A stretch of DNA of 64,000 bases from assembly GCF_025136295.1 (NCBI RefSeq), contig NZ_CP062788.1, positions 1,767,001-1,831,000 of the forward strand. The letters run 5' to 3'. Below the pieces are notes generated by a model that was given only the letters and a program-made list of their open reading frames with translations, was not told the origin of the DNA and did not search any database. How positions within the stretch are numbered: the first letter of the stretch is position 1; every line of letters starts with the position of its first letter. Positions 44,019 to 52,777 of the stretch are shown piece after piece. The DNA is from Aestuariispira ectoiniformans. GTDB taxonomy: Bacteria; Pseudomonadota; Alphaproteobacteria; UBA8366; Aestuariispiraceae. The translations under genes and the position numbers were made by a program.

Positions 44019-46019
44019 ATCCTGACCATCCAGCTCTATGACATCGGTCAGGCCGTTGGTCTCCAGGATTTCCTCTTCGCTGACGACTTCCTGGTGAAGG
44101 GGCGTAAAGTCCAGAACATTATATTCGACAATATCGGTCGGCCCGATGCCGACGACTTCGCGGACGCTCTTGTCCGGCGAGGCGACGGCCACCGCAACAG
44201 CCGCCATGGCTGCCGCACGGGCTGAAGGATATTCAATCTGTTTGGCGGCTCTCAGCGCCATTTCCAACTCTCCGGCCTTGGCGGCGGCCACCGCCACTGT
44301 GGTCAGCGCGTCAAATTTCGGGGCACGGAAGCTGCCATCCGGGGCGCGTTCTTCGGCTTGTTCCGGCGTCGGCTGCGGCAGTCTTGCCGCCGTATCAAAG
44401 GCAGACAGGACATCACCAACGGCGATCTGGCTTTGTGCAATATTGGCCAGGGCCAATGGATATCCTTCGTCTTTCTTGTTGAGCCACGCCAATGTCCATG
44501 CATTGCCGATGGTTTTATTGGCGGGGTTTTTCATGCTGCGCGCGGCCTGTGCCGTTGCCAGGAAAGTCAACGCATTCACACGGATCAGATTATCCGGCAG
44601 AAGACGGATCAGTTCCCGAATCTGCGTAAAAATCTGCTCGTCCATTTCTTTTGACCCGCGGGTCAACTGAACAGCGAGGACGGAGCGAATGGCGCCGGGC
44701 AGCATACTGATGATCGGATCAAAACCTGTCGGCTTCAGACTTTCAATCAACAGATTGGATACTTTGAGGCGGTCTTCCGCATTCTCCAGTGTGACCCTCG
44801 TTGCCAGGTCGGCATAGATGGGAACCCGCATGGAAATATAAGGGATATAGTTCAGAAGGATGCGGGCTTCTTTATCCTTGTCCTGTTGCAGGAGGATGGC
44901 CGCCATGCCAAGGAGGGCCCGTGATTGTGCCTCCTTGTCTGGAATGGAGCCGGCGGTTGTAAAGGCATCGGCATATCGGTCGACGATGGCTTCATCCCTG
45001 ACAATCAGGCTTAACACCTTGTTTTTACGTGCCCCGTCCTGCTGATTGATGAGCTGTTCCTTGGCCAGGGTGAACAGCGCCAGGGCGGCGTCGGTATTGT
45101 CGGTCTGCCCCAGGGATCGGGCAACGGCGCTCAAGGCAACGGCACGTTCGCTGCCTTCGGGGATATTGCGAAGCACATCCATGGCATCGGGATGATCACC
45201 GGCAAAGGTAAAGGCGGAGGCGATTCTGGCATAGGCGCGGTTGTAGCGCATATGTGGTCCATCCGGCTGTCCCGAGTCCAGACGCTTGCGGATGAAGCGA
45301 AGCGTTTTAACGGCCCCTTTATTATCGCGGGCCGTGGCCTGGGTGCGTGCGATGTCGACGAAAATATCGACCAGTTCGTCACTTCTTCCCTGCAGCTTTG
45401 CTGCTTGTTGAAAGGCTTCACTCAAGACGCGGGAGGCTGCCCGCTTGGCCTTGTTGCTGCCGCCTGCGCGGTTCTGAAACTTTGCGGCGGCCCGTTGCAG
45501 GGCGCTCAGTCTGGTCAGGACGCTGGGGATACGGCTGGCGGTGACGATGGCGTCTTCCAAAGCGCCAATGTCGGCCTGCTCAATCGCGATAATCCGCAGC
45601 AACTCCCCGGCGCGCTTCGGGCGTTTTTTGACTTTGATGGTCTTTTGCGCCTGAGAGAGAAGTGCCTTGGCGTCCTCGGTCGCATTATGATCTGTCTGGT
45701 ACAGGGCAATTGAGCGCATCGCCCTGGCACGCCAGAGGTCGTCTTCGATTCGCTTCAACTCATCCTTGGCGTCTGCCACGCGGTCGCGGGCCAGCATGGC
45801 CCGGACCAGACCTTCCAGCGCCTGGCCGACCTCATCCAGGGTTTCCAGGGACAGGGCCTGGAAACGAAGCTGGATGAGAGGGTCTTTCATGACCCGTTCC
45901 GTGACCGGATCCAGGCGTTCACGCCCTTTGATGGGGGAGTTCTGGGCCAGCGCTGTACCGCAGGTCCCTATAAGGAAAAGGCAGGTGCCCGCCAGGAGCA
46001 CCCGCCTCAAACCATTCAC
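43971..46019 (-). CDS. Exported helical (TPR-like) repeat protein, unknown function
   Basis: About 682 residues. A hydrophobic signal (LLAGTCLFLIGTCGTALA) ends at ALAQ, suggesting periplasmic location. The body is a long run of alpha-helical pairs of TPR/Sel1-like character with many A-x-x-A-L and SALA patterns (for example LEDAIVTASRIPSVLTRLSA, AMRSIALYQTDHNATEDAKA), and the C-terminus is acidic. No enzyme motif is visible. The start is uncertain: a GTG 30 bp after the purB stop is chosen; the frame is open into purB. Probably co-transcribed with purB. Confidence 0.72.
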   Translation of the reverse strand: MNGLRRVLLAGTCLFLIGTCGTALAQNSPIKGRERLDPVTERVMKDPLIQLRFQALSLETLDEVGQALEGLVRAMLARDRVADAKDELKRIEDDLWRARAMRSIALYQTDHNATEDAKALLSQAQKTIKVKKRPKRAGELLRIIAIEQADIGALEDAIVTASRIPSVLTRLSALQRAAAKFQNRAGGSNKAKRAASRVLSEAFQQAAKLQGRSDELVDIFVDIARTQATARDNKGAVKTLRFIRKRLDSGQPDGPHMRYNRAYARIASAFTFAGDHPDAMDVLRNIPEGSERAVALSAVARSLGQTDNTDAALALFTLAKEQLINQQDGARKNKVLSLIVRDEAIVDRYADAFTTAGSIPDKEAQSRALLGMAAILLQQDKDKEARILLNYIPYISMRVPIYADLATRVTLENAEDRLKVSNLLIESLKPTGFDPIISMLPGAIRSVLAVQLTRGSKEMDEQIFTQIRELIRLLPDNLIRVNALTFLATAQAARSMKNPANKTIGNAWTLAWLNKKDEGYPLALANIAQSQIAVGDVLSAFDTAARLPQPTPEQAEERAPDGSFRAPKFDALTTVAVAAAKAGELEMALRAAKQIEYPSARAAAMAAVAVAVASPDKSVREVVGIGPTDIVEYNVLDFTPLHQEVVSEEEILETNGLTDVIELDGQDKKEADLNGSPESATN

Positions 46020-46050
46020 GACGCGACCGTTGGAACGGTGCGTTTGAAGC

Positions 46051-47358
46051 TTACCCGAATACGCGTGTGAAGATCGTGTCCACATGCTTAGTGTGGTACT
46101 CCATATCGAACAGGCTGTCGATAAGCTCATTGCTCAACGCGGCGCTTACTTCATCGTCCTGTTTCAGCAAATCCTGGAAAGAAACACCGGTTTTCCAGCT
46201 TTCCATCGCGTTGCGCTGTACCAGGCGATAGGCGTCTTCACGGCTGACGCCATGCTGGGTCAATTGCAGCAGAACGCGTTGGGAGTTATGCAGGCCGCCC
46301 AACTGATCCAGGTTCTTCTGCATATTCTCGCCATAGACTACCAGGTTCTCAACGACGCTGGTCAGACGGGCAAGTGCGAAGTCGAGGGTAACGGTCGCAT
46401 CCGGGCCGATCATGCGCTCAACGGAGGAGTGAGAGATATCCCGCTCGTGCCACAGGGCGACGTTTTCCATGGCCGGGGTGACGGCGGAACGGACAAGGCG
46501 CGCCAAGCCGGTCAGGTTTTCGGTCAGGACCGGGTTGCGCTTGTGCGGCATGGCGCTGGAACCCTTCTGTCCCTTGGAGAAGAATTCCTCGGCCTCGCGC
46601 AGTTCTGTGCGCTGCAGGTGGCGGACTTCAATCGACAGGTTTTCAATGGAACTGGCAATGACGCCTAGCGTTGCAAAGAACATCGCGTGGCGGTCGCGCG
46701 GGATCACCTGGGTGGAAACCGGCTCCGGCTGCAGGCCCAGCTTTTCCGCCACATGGGCCTCAACGGCCGGGTTGATGTTGGCGAATGTGCCGACGGCGCC
46801 GGAAATGGCGCAGGTGGCGATTTCCTCGCGCGCTGCCAGCAGGCGCTTTTTGGCGCGGTCGAATTCCGCAAAATGCTTGGCCAGTTTCAGGCCGAAGGTC
46901 ACCGGCTCTGCATGGATGCCGTGGCTGCGGCCGATGGTGATCGTATATTTGTGCTCTTCGGCGCGCTTTTGCAGGGCTGCCAGAAGTTTATCGAGATCGG
47001 CCAGCAGCAGGTCGGTCGCCTGGGTAAGCTGAACACTCAGGCAGGTGTCCAACACGTCGGAGGAGGTCATGCCCTGGTGGACGAAGCGGGCTTCGTCGCC
47101 GACCTGTTCGGCAAGCTCGGTCAGGAAGGCGATGACGTCGTGCTTGGTCTCACGCTCAATGTTATCAATGCGGTCGATACGGTCCTGCGTATAGACCTTG
47201 TCGCCCCGTTCCCAGACGGCTTTCGCCGCATCAGCCGGAATAACACCCAGATTGGCCTGTGCATCGCAGGCATGGGCTTCGATTTCAAACCAGATCCGGA
47301 ACTTGTTGGCCGGTTCCCAGATATTGACCATTTCGGCGCGGCTGTAACGGGGAATCAT
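46051..47358 (-). CDS. purB: Adenylosuccinate lyase
   Basis: Purine biosynthesis and AMP formation: releases fumarate from SAICAR and adenylosuccinate. 435 residues. MIPRYSRAEMVNIWEPANKF, VHQGMTSSDVLDTCLS, RSHGIHAEP (general acid His) and the flexible signature loop KGSSAMPHKRNP (catalytic Ser) are all present. Tetrameric cytoplasmic enzyme. Start MIPRYS; the open frame upstream is not family-like. Confidence 0.97.
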   Translation of the reverse strand: MIPRYSRAEMVNIWEPANKFRIWFEIEAHACDAQANLGVIPADAAKAVWERGDKVYTQDRIDRIDNIERETKHDVIAFLTELAEQVGDEARFVHQGMTSSDVLDTCLSVQLTQATDLLLADLDKLLAALQKRAEEHKYTITIGRSHGIHAEPVTFGLKLAKHFAEFDRAKKRLLAAREEIATCAISGAVGTFANINPAVEAHVAEKLGLQPEPVSTQVIPRDRHAMFFATLGVIASSIENLSIEVRHLQRTELREAEEFFSKGQKGSSAMPHKRNPVLTENLTGLARLVRSAVTPAMENVALWHERDISHSSVERMIGPDATVTLDFALARLTSVVENLVVYGENMQKNLDQLGGLHNSQRVLLQLTQHGVSREDAYRLVQRNAMESWKTGVSFQDLLKQDDEVSAALSNELIDSLFDMEYHTKHVDTIFTRVFG

Positions 47359-47482
47359 CGTCTCTATCTTCCTTGTAAGATGAGGGGGTGGGCCGGGCAG
47401 TCTGTCACCAGGCCCATGATTTGCGGCGGTTATGCCAAAGCTTTGCCGGAAAGGCAATGTTCCTGCGCTTTTTCGGCGGATA

Positions 47483-48232
47483 TCACGCCATTTGGCGCAG
47501 GATGATGCTGCAGCCGATTATGAAAAGCAGGGCGAGAACCCCCTGTTTGAAACGCTCCTCCGGAATGTGTCCGCGCAACCGCCTGCCGATTTCCATGCCG
47601 ATATAGACCGGGACCATGGCGGCGGCGGAGGCGAGAAACTCCTGCCAGCCCAGAAGGCCCTGGACCGTGATCGTCGCGGTAAAAGGCAGGACGGCGGCGA
47701 GATAGACTGTCGCGATGCTGCGTACAAAATGATCCCGTTTCAGGTTCAGGCCCAGAAGGAAGACCAGCAATACAGGCCCATAGAAGGAGGTCAGGCCACC
47801 GATCAGCCCGGCGACCGTTCCGGCCAGGGGGGCTAGCGGTCGTTCCCAGCGGGGCGGAATGTGAAATTTTGGCAGGACCAGCAGGACAAGGGAGAGGATG
47901 GAAATCATCAGCCCCAGGACAAGCGCCAGGGTATCGCCATCCATGTCGCCCAACAGATGGGCACCCAGCGTGGTGAAGAAAGCGGTGGGCAGGATGAGTG
48001 GCCAGAAACGGCGCAGGCTCGCCTTGAGCGAGCCCCCTTGAAGCATCTGGATCAGATTGCTGATCAGGACCGGTATGGCCAGAAGAATGACGGCAGTGTG
48101 CGGTGGCAGGAAGAAAGTCAGCAGGGTGACGGCGACCAGGGGCAGCCCGACACCGGCGACGCCTTTCACCAACCCGCCCGCCAGCAGGATGGCAAAAGCG
48201 GCAGCCAGAATGTCGAGGGATGCGATTTCCAT
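47483..48232 (-). CDS. TSUP (TauE/SafE) family permease
   Basis: Membrane permease of the sulfite/organosulfur exporter superfamily, 249 residues with about eight hydrophobic segments. The first repeat has FAILLAGGLVKGVAGVGLPLVA and the second GTVAGLIGGLTSFYGPVLLV, the two glycine-rich helices of TSUP proteins (each partly quoted). Cargo unknown. It lies 31 bp after the MarR gene in the same direction, so it is likely under MarR control. Confidence 0.88.
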   Translation of the reverse strand: MEIASLDILAAAFAILLAGGLVKGVAGVGLPLVAVTLLTFFLPPHTAVILLAIPVLISNLIQMLQGGSLKASLRRFWPLILPTAFFTTLGAHLLGDMDGDTLALVLGLMISILSLVLLVLPKFHIPPRWERPLAPLAGTVAGLIGGLTSFYGPVLLVFLLGLNLKRDHFVRSIATVYLAAVLPFTATITVQGLLGWQEFLASAAAMVPVYIGMEIGRRLRGHIPEERFKQGVLALLFIIGCSIILRQMA

Positions 48233-48263
48233 GGCCGCCGCTCTTAATCGAGGCGTTAAAGAC

Positions 48264-48719
48264 CTATCGGTCGTATTCCGCGAGGTTCTCGCGGAATTTG
48301 GTGCTGACGCGTTTGTAGACCTCCAGGTCTTCGTTCGGAATGCCCTGGGACGCGATCTGGTTTATTTCGTCCACATAAGGCGTCAGGTCGTCTTTCAGGG
48401 CGCGGCCCTTGTCGGTCAGGAAGATGTTGACCTTCCGCCGGTCGTCTTCGTTACGGATACGATTGATCAGGCCGTTTTTCTCCATGGCGCGCAGCGCCAC
48501 AACAGCCGTCGGCCCCATAATACCAAGCTCATCGCTCAGGTCTTTCTGGGTCAGCCCGTCACGAAGCCAGAGGATGCGCAGGAAATGCCACTGCCCGATG
48601 GGAACACCGTGTTTGGCAAGGCGTCTTTGCAGGGATCGTGCAAAGGCGCGGTGGGTCATTCTGGACGCATAGCCTAGGCTTTTTTCCGGGATGAGTGCGT
48701 TGTCGGTTCCTTCCCCCAT
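48264..48719 (-). CDS. MarR family transcriptional regulator
   Basis: Winged-helix regulator of 151 residues. The recognition helix region KDLSDELGIMGPTAVVALRA (about 60-80) and the wing RNEDDRRKVNIFLTDKG (about 90-107) are typical. It is dimeric, cytoplasmic and usually ligand-released. It precedes the TSUP permease and faces the divergent aminotransferase; a repeated 12-mer in the shared intergenic region could be its operator. Confidence 0.92.
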   Translation of the reverse strand: MGEGTDNALIPEKSLGYASRMTHRAFARSLQRRLAKHGVPIGQWHFLRILWLRDGLTQKDLSDELGIMGPTAVVALRAMEKNGLINRIRNEDDRRKVNIFLTDKGRALKDDLTPYVDEINQIASQGIPNEDLEVYKRVSTKFRENLAEYDR

Positions 48720-48794
48720 TTTCGGGATCCTTTTTTGTCTCGCTTTGCCTTCTTTTGCTGTCCCTTATTGCGATGAAAAATCGCAACAATTTGA

Positions 48795-48806
48795 GCTAAA
48801 AGCTAG
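48795..48806. promoter_or_regulatory. GCTAAAAGCTAG repeat, copy 1 (MarR side)
   Basis: Exact 12-bp copy 76 bp upstream of the MarR start. An identical copy stands 162 bp away near the aminotransferase. Both contain an imperfect inverted CTAAAAGCTAG core, so this may be a MarR binding site. Confidence 0.45.
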
Positions 48807-48956
48807 GTTGTTGACCATTTGTTCAATATTTAGGGTTCGAATATATCTTTTCCTTGATTTGTCAACTTTTGCGCCGGGATAACAGCCTTGAAGACTAGGA
48901 AATAAACTTAATCCAATTGCCTTTTCCGATCCGGCTTGGACCTCCTGCCAATGCTT

Positions 48957-48968
48957 GCTAAAAGCTAG
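48957..48968. promoter_or_regulatory. GCTAAAAGCTAG repeat, copy 2 (aminotransferase side)
   Basis: Exact copy of the repeat found near the MarR gene, 49 bp before the aminotransferase start; AACTAG follows shortly after. Confidence 0.45.
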
Positions 48969-49016
48969 TGATAACTAGATTTAAGAGCATCGGTGATTGA
49001 GACAAGGGGGGTGCCC

Positions 49017-50177
49017 GTGAAGCCAGCAAATTCCGTGTTGTCCGGTTATGGCACGACAATATTCGAAGTGATGTCCCGCCTTGCCGTTGACTGCGGCGCC
49101 ATCAACCTAGGGCAGGGGTTTCCCGATGAGGATGGCCCGGAAGACCTGCGTCGAATTGCCGCCGACGCCCTTATGGATGGCCCCAACCAGTATCCGTCGA
49201 TGATGGGGCTGCCGACCCTGAGGCAGGCTGTTGCGGAGCATAACAAGAGATTTTACGGACTGGACGTGGACTGGCAGACGGAAGTCATGGTGACCTCCGG
49301 GGCGACCGAAGCCTTGTCTAATGCGATATTTGGCCTTGTTGAGCCGGGTGACGAGGTGGTGCTTGTCGAGCCGCTTTACGATTGTTACCTGCCAATGGTG
49401 GAACGCGCTGGCGGCGTTGCGGTCCGCGTCCGGGTCACGCCGCCGGAATGGGCTTTGGACAAGGCCGCGTTGGAGGCCGCCTTCAGCGACAAGACCAAGC
49501 TGGTTATCCTGAACAGCCCGATGAACCCGGCGGCCAAGGTCTTTTCCCGAGATGAGCTGTCGGTCATTGCAGAGCTGGTGGAGCGTTTCGATTGCTATGC
49601 CCTGTGCGACGAAGTCTATGAGCATCTTGTCTTTGAAGGTGCAACGCATATCCCGCTGATGACATTGCCCGGTATGCGGCAGCGCTGTATCCGGATCGGG
49701 TCGGCGGGCAAGTCCTTCTCCCTGACCGGCTGGAAAGTGGGATATATCACCGCAGCTCCCAATCTGTTGGGGGCAATCGCCAAAGCCCATCAGTTCACAA
49801 CCTTCACAACGCCGCCGAATTTACAAATCGCCGTTGCTGCGGGACTGCGCCTGGGCGACGATTATTTCGACCATCTGTCCGGTGACCTGCAGGAAAAGCG
49901 GGACTTCCTGGCCGATGGCCTTGCAGGGTTGGGGTTTGGGGTGGTCGGCTGTCAGGGAACCTATTTCCTGACGGTGGACTGCACCGCCTTCCTGCGGGAC
50001 GGTGAGGATGATGTTGCTTTTTGTAAAAGGATTACGACAGAGATTGGCGTTGCGGCGGTGCCGGTAAGTGCATTTTATGGTAGCGACGCGCCGACACATT
50101 TTATCCGTTTCTGCTTTTGCAAGAAGCGATCGGTTCTGGAAGCTGCACTTGAGAAGTTAGCCGTTCTTAATAGTTGA
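49017..50177 (+). CDS. Class I/II PLP aminotransferase (methionine/kynurenine-type)
   Basis: Fold-type I PLP aminotransferase, about 386 residues. GAINLGQGFPDEDGP near the N-terminus, NQYPSMMGLPTLRQAV, TSGATEALSNAI, CDEVYEHLVFEG (PLP-binding Asp/Tyr) and the Schiff-base lysine in SAGKSFSLTGWKVG are the KAT/YbdL-type signature. It would transaminate methionine, kynurenine or glutamine. A GTG with AAGGGG seven bases upstream is preferred to a GTG eight codons earlier. Control by the adjacent MarR protein is possible. Confidence 0.88.
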   Translation: MKPANSVLSGYGTTIFEVMSRLAVDCGAINLGQGFPDEDGPEDLRRIAADALMDGPNQYPSMMGLPTLRQAVAEHNKRFYGLDVDWQTEVMVTSGATEALSNAIFGLVEPGDEVVLVEPLYDCYLPMVERAGGVAVRVRVTPPEWALDKAALEAAFSDKTKLVILNSPMNPAAKVFSRDELSVIAELVERFDCYALCDEVYEHLVFEGATHIPLMTLPGMRQRCIRIGSAGKSFSLTGWKVGYITAAPNLLGAIAKAHQFTTFTTPPNLQIAVAAGLRLGDDYFDHLSGDLQEKRDFLADGLAGLGFGVVGCQGTYFLTVDCTAFLRDGEDDVAFCKRITTEIGVAAVPVSAFYGSDAPTHFIRFCFCKKRSVLEAALEKLAVLNS

Positions 50178-50189
50178 TGGAGTTGGGCC

Positions 50190-50603
50190 TTGGGGGGATC
50201 AGCCAAATCGAAAAAGGGGCATTTGGGCGCATGGATTGCGGTCCTGATTGGCATCGGTGCTTTATTTGCAATTGCCCTTTCCACCTATGCCGTCTTCCGG
50301 CCGGGCCGGGTCAGCTCCAAGGGGGACGGCAAACAGGAAGTCGCCGAACTTTGCACGGCACCGCAGAAACAGGATCACGAATGGCGTTGGTATACCCGCC
50401 ATTACCCGTCCCCTGATACGCAGTGGCGGATTTTCGTGGTGGGGAACACGCTTTGTTTCCGCAGCGGGAAAAACTGGAAAGGGTTTTCGATAGACCGGCG
50501 GGAAGTGCAAAAATACGGCTGCTTTGAAACCTATGCCGGATTGTTCTGCCGCCGGAATGCAGACCCGATGAAACACCCCAATGCGGCGGCCTATACGGGT
50601 TGA
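50190..50603 (+). CDS. Small cysteine-containing single-span membrane protein, unknown
   Basis: About 137 residues or slightly fewer; unrecognised. A hydrophobic helix (about 13-35; AWIAVLIGIGALFAIALSTY) follows a basic N-terminus, then a soluble part with five cysteines (ELCTAPQ, NTLCFRSG, KYGCFETYAGLFC). The layout suggests an anchored periplasmic domain with possible disulfides. The start is a TTG, and a second TTG 11 codons on with AAGGGG is equally likely. The gene is packed between the aminotransferase and the molybdopterin enzyme on the same strand. Confidence 0.55.
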   Translation: MGGSAKSKKGHLGAWIAVLIGIGALFAIALSTYAVFRPGRVSSKGDGKQEVAELCTAPQKQDHEWRWYTRHYPSPDTQWRIFVVGNTLCFRSGKNWKGFSIDRREVQKYGCFETYAGLFCRRNADPMKHPNAAAYTG

Positions 50604-50680
50604 TCCCTGCCGGCAGGCGCAGTACCAATGAAGGCCGGTTAGGATTAAGCGAGCGGGATGGACCCGCCAGTGAGATGACC

Positions 50681-52777
50681 ATGAATGCGATCAAGACAGA
50701 AAGGCGTCCAAGCGCCTGTCCCCATGACTGCCCCTCCACCTGTGCCCTTGAGGTCGAAGTCCTGGGGGAGAACCGGATCGGCCGTATTCATGGTGCAAAG
50801 GACAACAGCTATACCGCAGGGGTGATCTGCGCAAAGGTCGCCCGTTACGCCGAACGTATCCATCATCCCGATCGCCTGACGCAACCGCTGAAGCGGGTAG
50901 GGCCGAAAGGTAGTGGCGAGTTTGCAGTGGTGTCCTGGGACGAGGCGTTGGACATCGTCGCGGATAATCTCCTACGGGTAGAAGCGGACCATGGGGCGGA
51001 AGCGGTCTGGCCCTATTACTATGCAGGGACCATGGGACTGGTGATGCGTGACGGTATCAACCGCCTGCGTCATGCAAAGGGCTATTCCGGGCAATACAGC
51101 ACGATCTGCACGACCCTGTCCTGGACTGGTTATCAGGCCGGTACGGGGGCGAAATATGGTGTCGATCCCCGCGAAATGGCGGAATCGGACGTGATCGTGA
51201 TCTGGGGAACCAATCCGGTTAACACCCAGGTCAACGTCATGACCCACGCAACCAAGGCACGCAAGGAACGCGGTACGAAAATCGTCTGCATCGATACCTA
51301 TCAGACAGGCACGGTCAAACAGTCCGACATGGCCTTGATCGTCAAGCCGGGAACCGACGGCGCGCTTGCCTGTGCGGTAATGCATATCCTGTTCCGCGAC
51401 GGTTTCGCCAACTGGGACTTTCTGAACAAATACACGGACCGTCCGAAAGATTTTGAACAGCATCTGCGGGACAGGACGCCTGAATGGGCCAGCCGGATTA
51501 CCGGGCTGAGTGTGGAGGAGATCGAAGCCTTCGCCCATCTGATCGGCGCCCATCAGAAAAGCTATTTCCGTCTGGGCTATGGCTTTGCCCGCTCCCGCAA
51601 TGGTTCGGTTAATATGCACGCGGTACTGTCCATCCCGGCTGTGACCGGCGCCTGGGCGGTTCTTGGTGGCGGGGCGCTGCACAGCAACAGCGGTATTTTT
51701 CGCTGGAACAAGACGATGATCGAGGGGTTGGATGTTCGGAACCCGGCGACGCGTCAACTGGACCAGTCCAGGATCGGTGCAGTATTGACGGGAGAGGAAG
51801 ATGCCCTGCAGGGCGGCAGTCCGGTGCATGCGCTGTTCATCCAGAATACCAATCCGATGGTCGTGGCCCCCGATCTGACAAAGGTCCACAAGGGCTTTGC
51901 CCGCGAAGACCTGTTCGTCTGTGTCCATGAGCAGTTTATGACGGAAACCGCGAAGATGGCGGATATCGTGCTGCCCGCGACGATGTTCCTGGAACATGAC
52001 GATCTCTATCAGGGCGGCGGGCACCAGCATTTCCTGTTGGGGCCGAAGATTGTCGATGCGCCGGACGGTTGCCGGAATAACCATGAGGTTATTGCCGGGC
52101 TGGCCGAACGGTTGGGGGCGTCGCATCCGGGGTTTGATATGACACCGCGTGCGCTGATTGACTGGACCCTGCAGGAAAGCGGTCGGGGAACGTTGGAAGA
52201 GCTGGAAACGGCCCGCTGGGTCGACTGCCAGCCGCCCTTTGAAACGGCGCATTTCGTCGATGGCTTCGGCCATGACGACGGCAAATACCGCTTTGCACCG
52301 CGCTGGTCGGAAATCCTGGGGGCTGAACACGGCCCCGGTGCGAAAATCGTTACCAGCATGCCCGAGTTTCCCGACCATTGGACCGACTATATCGAGGAAG
52401 CCACTCCGGACTATCCGTTCCGTCTGGTGACGGCACCTGCCCGGAACTATTTGAATTCTTCTTTCACGGAAACGCCGAGTTCAATCAAGAACGAAAAACG
52501 GCCAACGGTGAAGGTCAATGACGAGGATGCCGCCGCGACGGGGATCGCGACGGGTGACCTTGTTCTTCTGCAGAACGAACGCGGCAAGGTCCGCCTGCAT
52601 GTCGAAGTCGCCGGTGGCCAAAAGCGCGGTGTGCTGGTCGTGGAGAGCATCTGGCCCAATGCCGCGTTTGTCGACGGTATCGGCATCAATGCCCTGACGG
52701 GGGCAAGCCCCGGCGCGCCGATCGGCGGCGCAGCCTTCCACGACAACCGGGTTGCCCTCAGTCCTGCGGCGGATTGA
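50681..52777 (+). CDS. Molybdopterin oxidoreductase (DMSO reductase family)
   Basis: Mo/W-bis-MGD enzyme of about 698 residues. An N-terminal [4Fe-4S] site is formed by Cys13-x3-Cys17-x3-Cys21-x28-Cys50 (ACPHDCPSTC). The MGD-binding regions follow: SDVIVIWGTNPVNT, KIVCIDTYQTGT, FIQNTNPMVVAP and the C-terminal cofactor-binding barrel from about residue 570 (LVTAPARNYLNSSF). No Tat signal is seen, so it should be cytoplasmic. It has no adjacent electron-transfer subunit. Its end overlaps the convergent MFS gene by 20 bp. Substrate unknown; this short cytoplasmic branch is often listed simply as molybdopterin oxidoreductase family. Confidence 0.88.
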   Translation: MNAIKTERRPSACPHDCPSTCALEVEVLGENRIGRIHGAKDNSYTAGVICAKVARYAERIHHPDRLTQPLKRVGPKGSGEFAVVSWDEALDIVADNLLRVEADHGAEAVWPYYYAGTMGLVMRDGINRLRHAKGYSGQYSTICTTLSWTGYQAGTGAKYGVDPREMAESDVIVIWGTNPVNTQVNVMTHATKARKERGTKIVCIDTYQTGTVKQSDMALIVKPGTDGALACAVMHILFRDGFANWDFLNKYTDRPKDFEQHLRDRTPEWASRITGLSVEEIEAFAHLIGAHQKSYFRLGYGFARSRNGSVNMHAVLSIPAVTGAWAVLGGGALHSNSGIFRWNKTMIEGLDVRNPATRQLDQSRIGAVLTGEEDALQGGSPVHALFIQNTNPMVVAPDLTKVHKGFAREDLFVCVHEQFMTETAKMADIVLPATMFLEHDDLYQGGGHQHFLLGPKIVDAPDGCRNNHEVIAGLAERLGASHPGFDMTPRALIDWTLQESGRGTLEELETARWVDCQPPFETAHFVDGFGHDDGKYRFAPRWSEILGAEHGPGAKIVTSMPEFPDHWTDYIEEATPDYPFRLVTAPARNYLNSSFTETPSSIKNEKRPTVKVNDEDAAATGIATGDLVLLQNERGKVRLHVEVAGGQKRGVLVVESIWPNAAFVDGIGINALTGASPGAPIGGAAFHDNRVALSPAAD

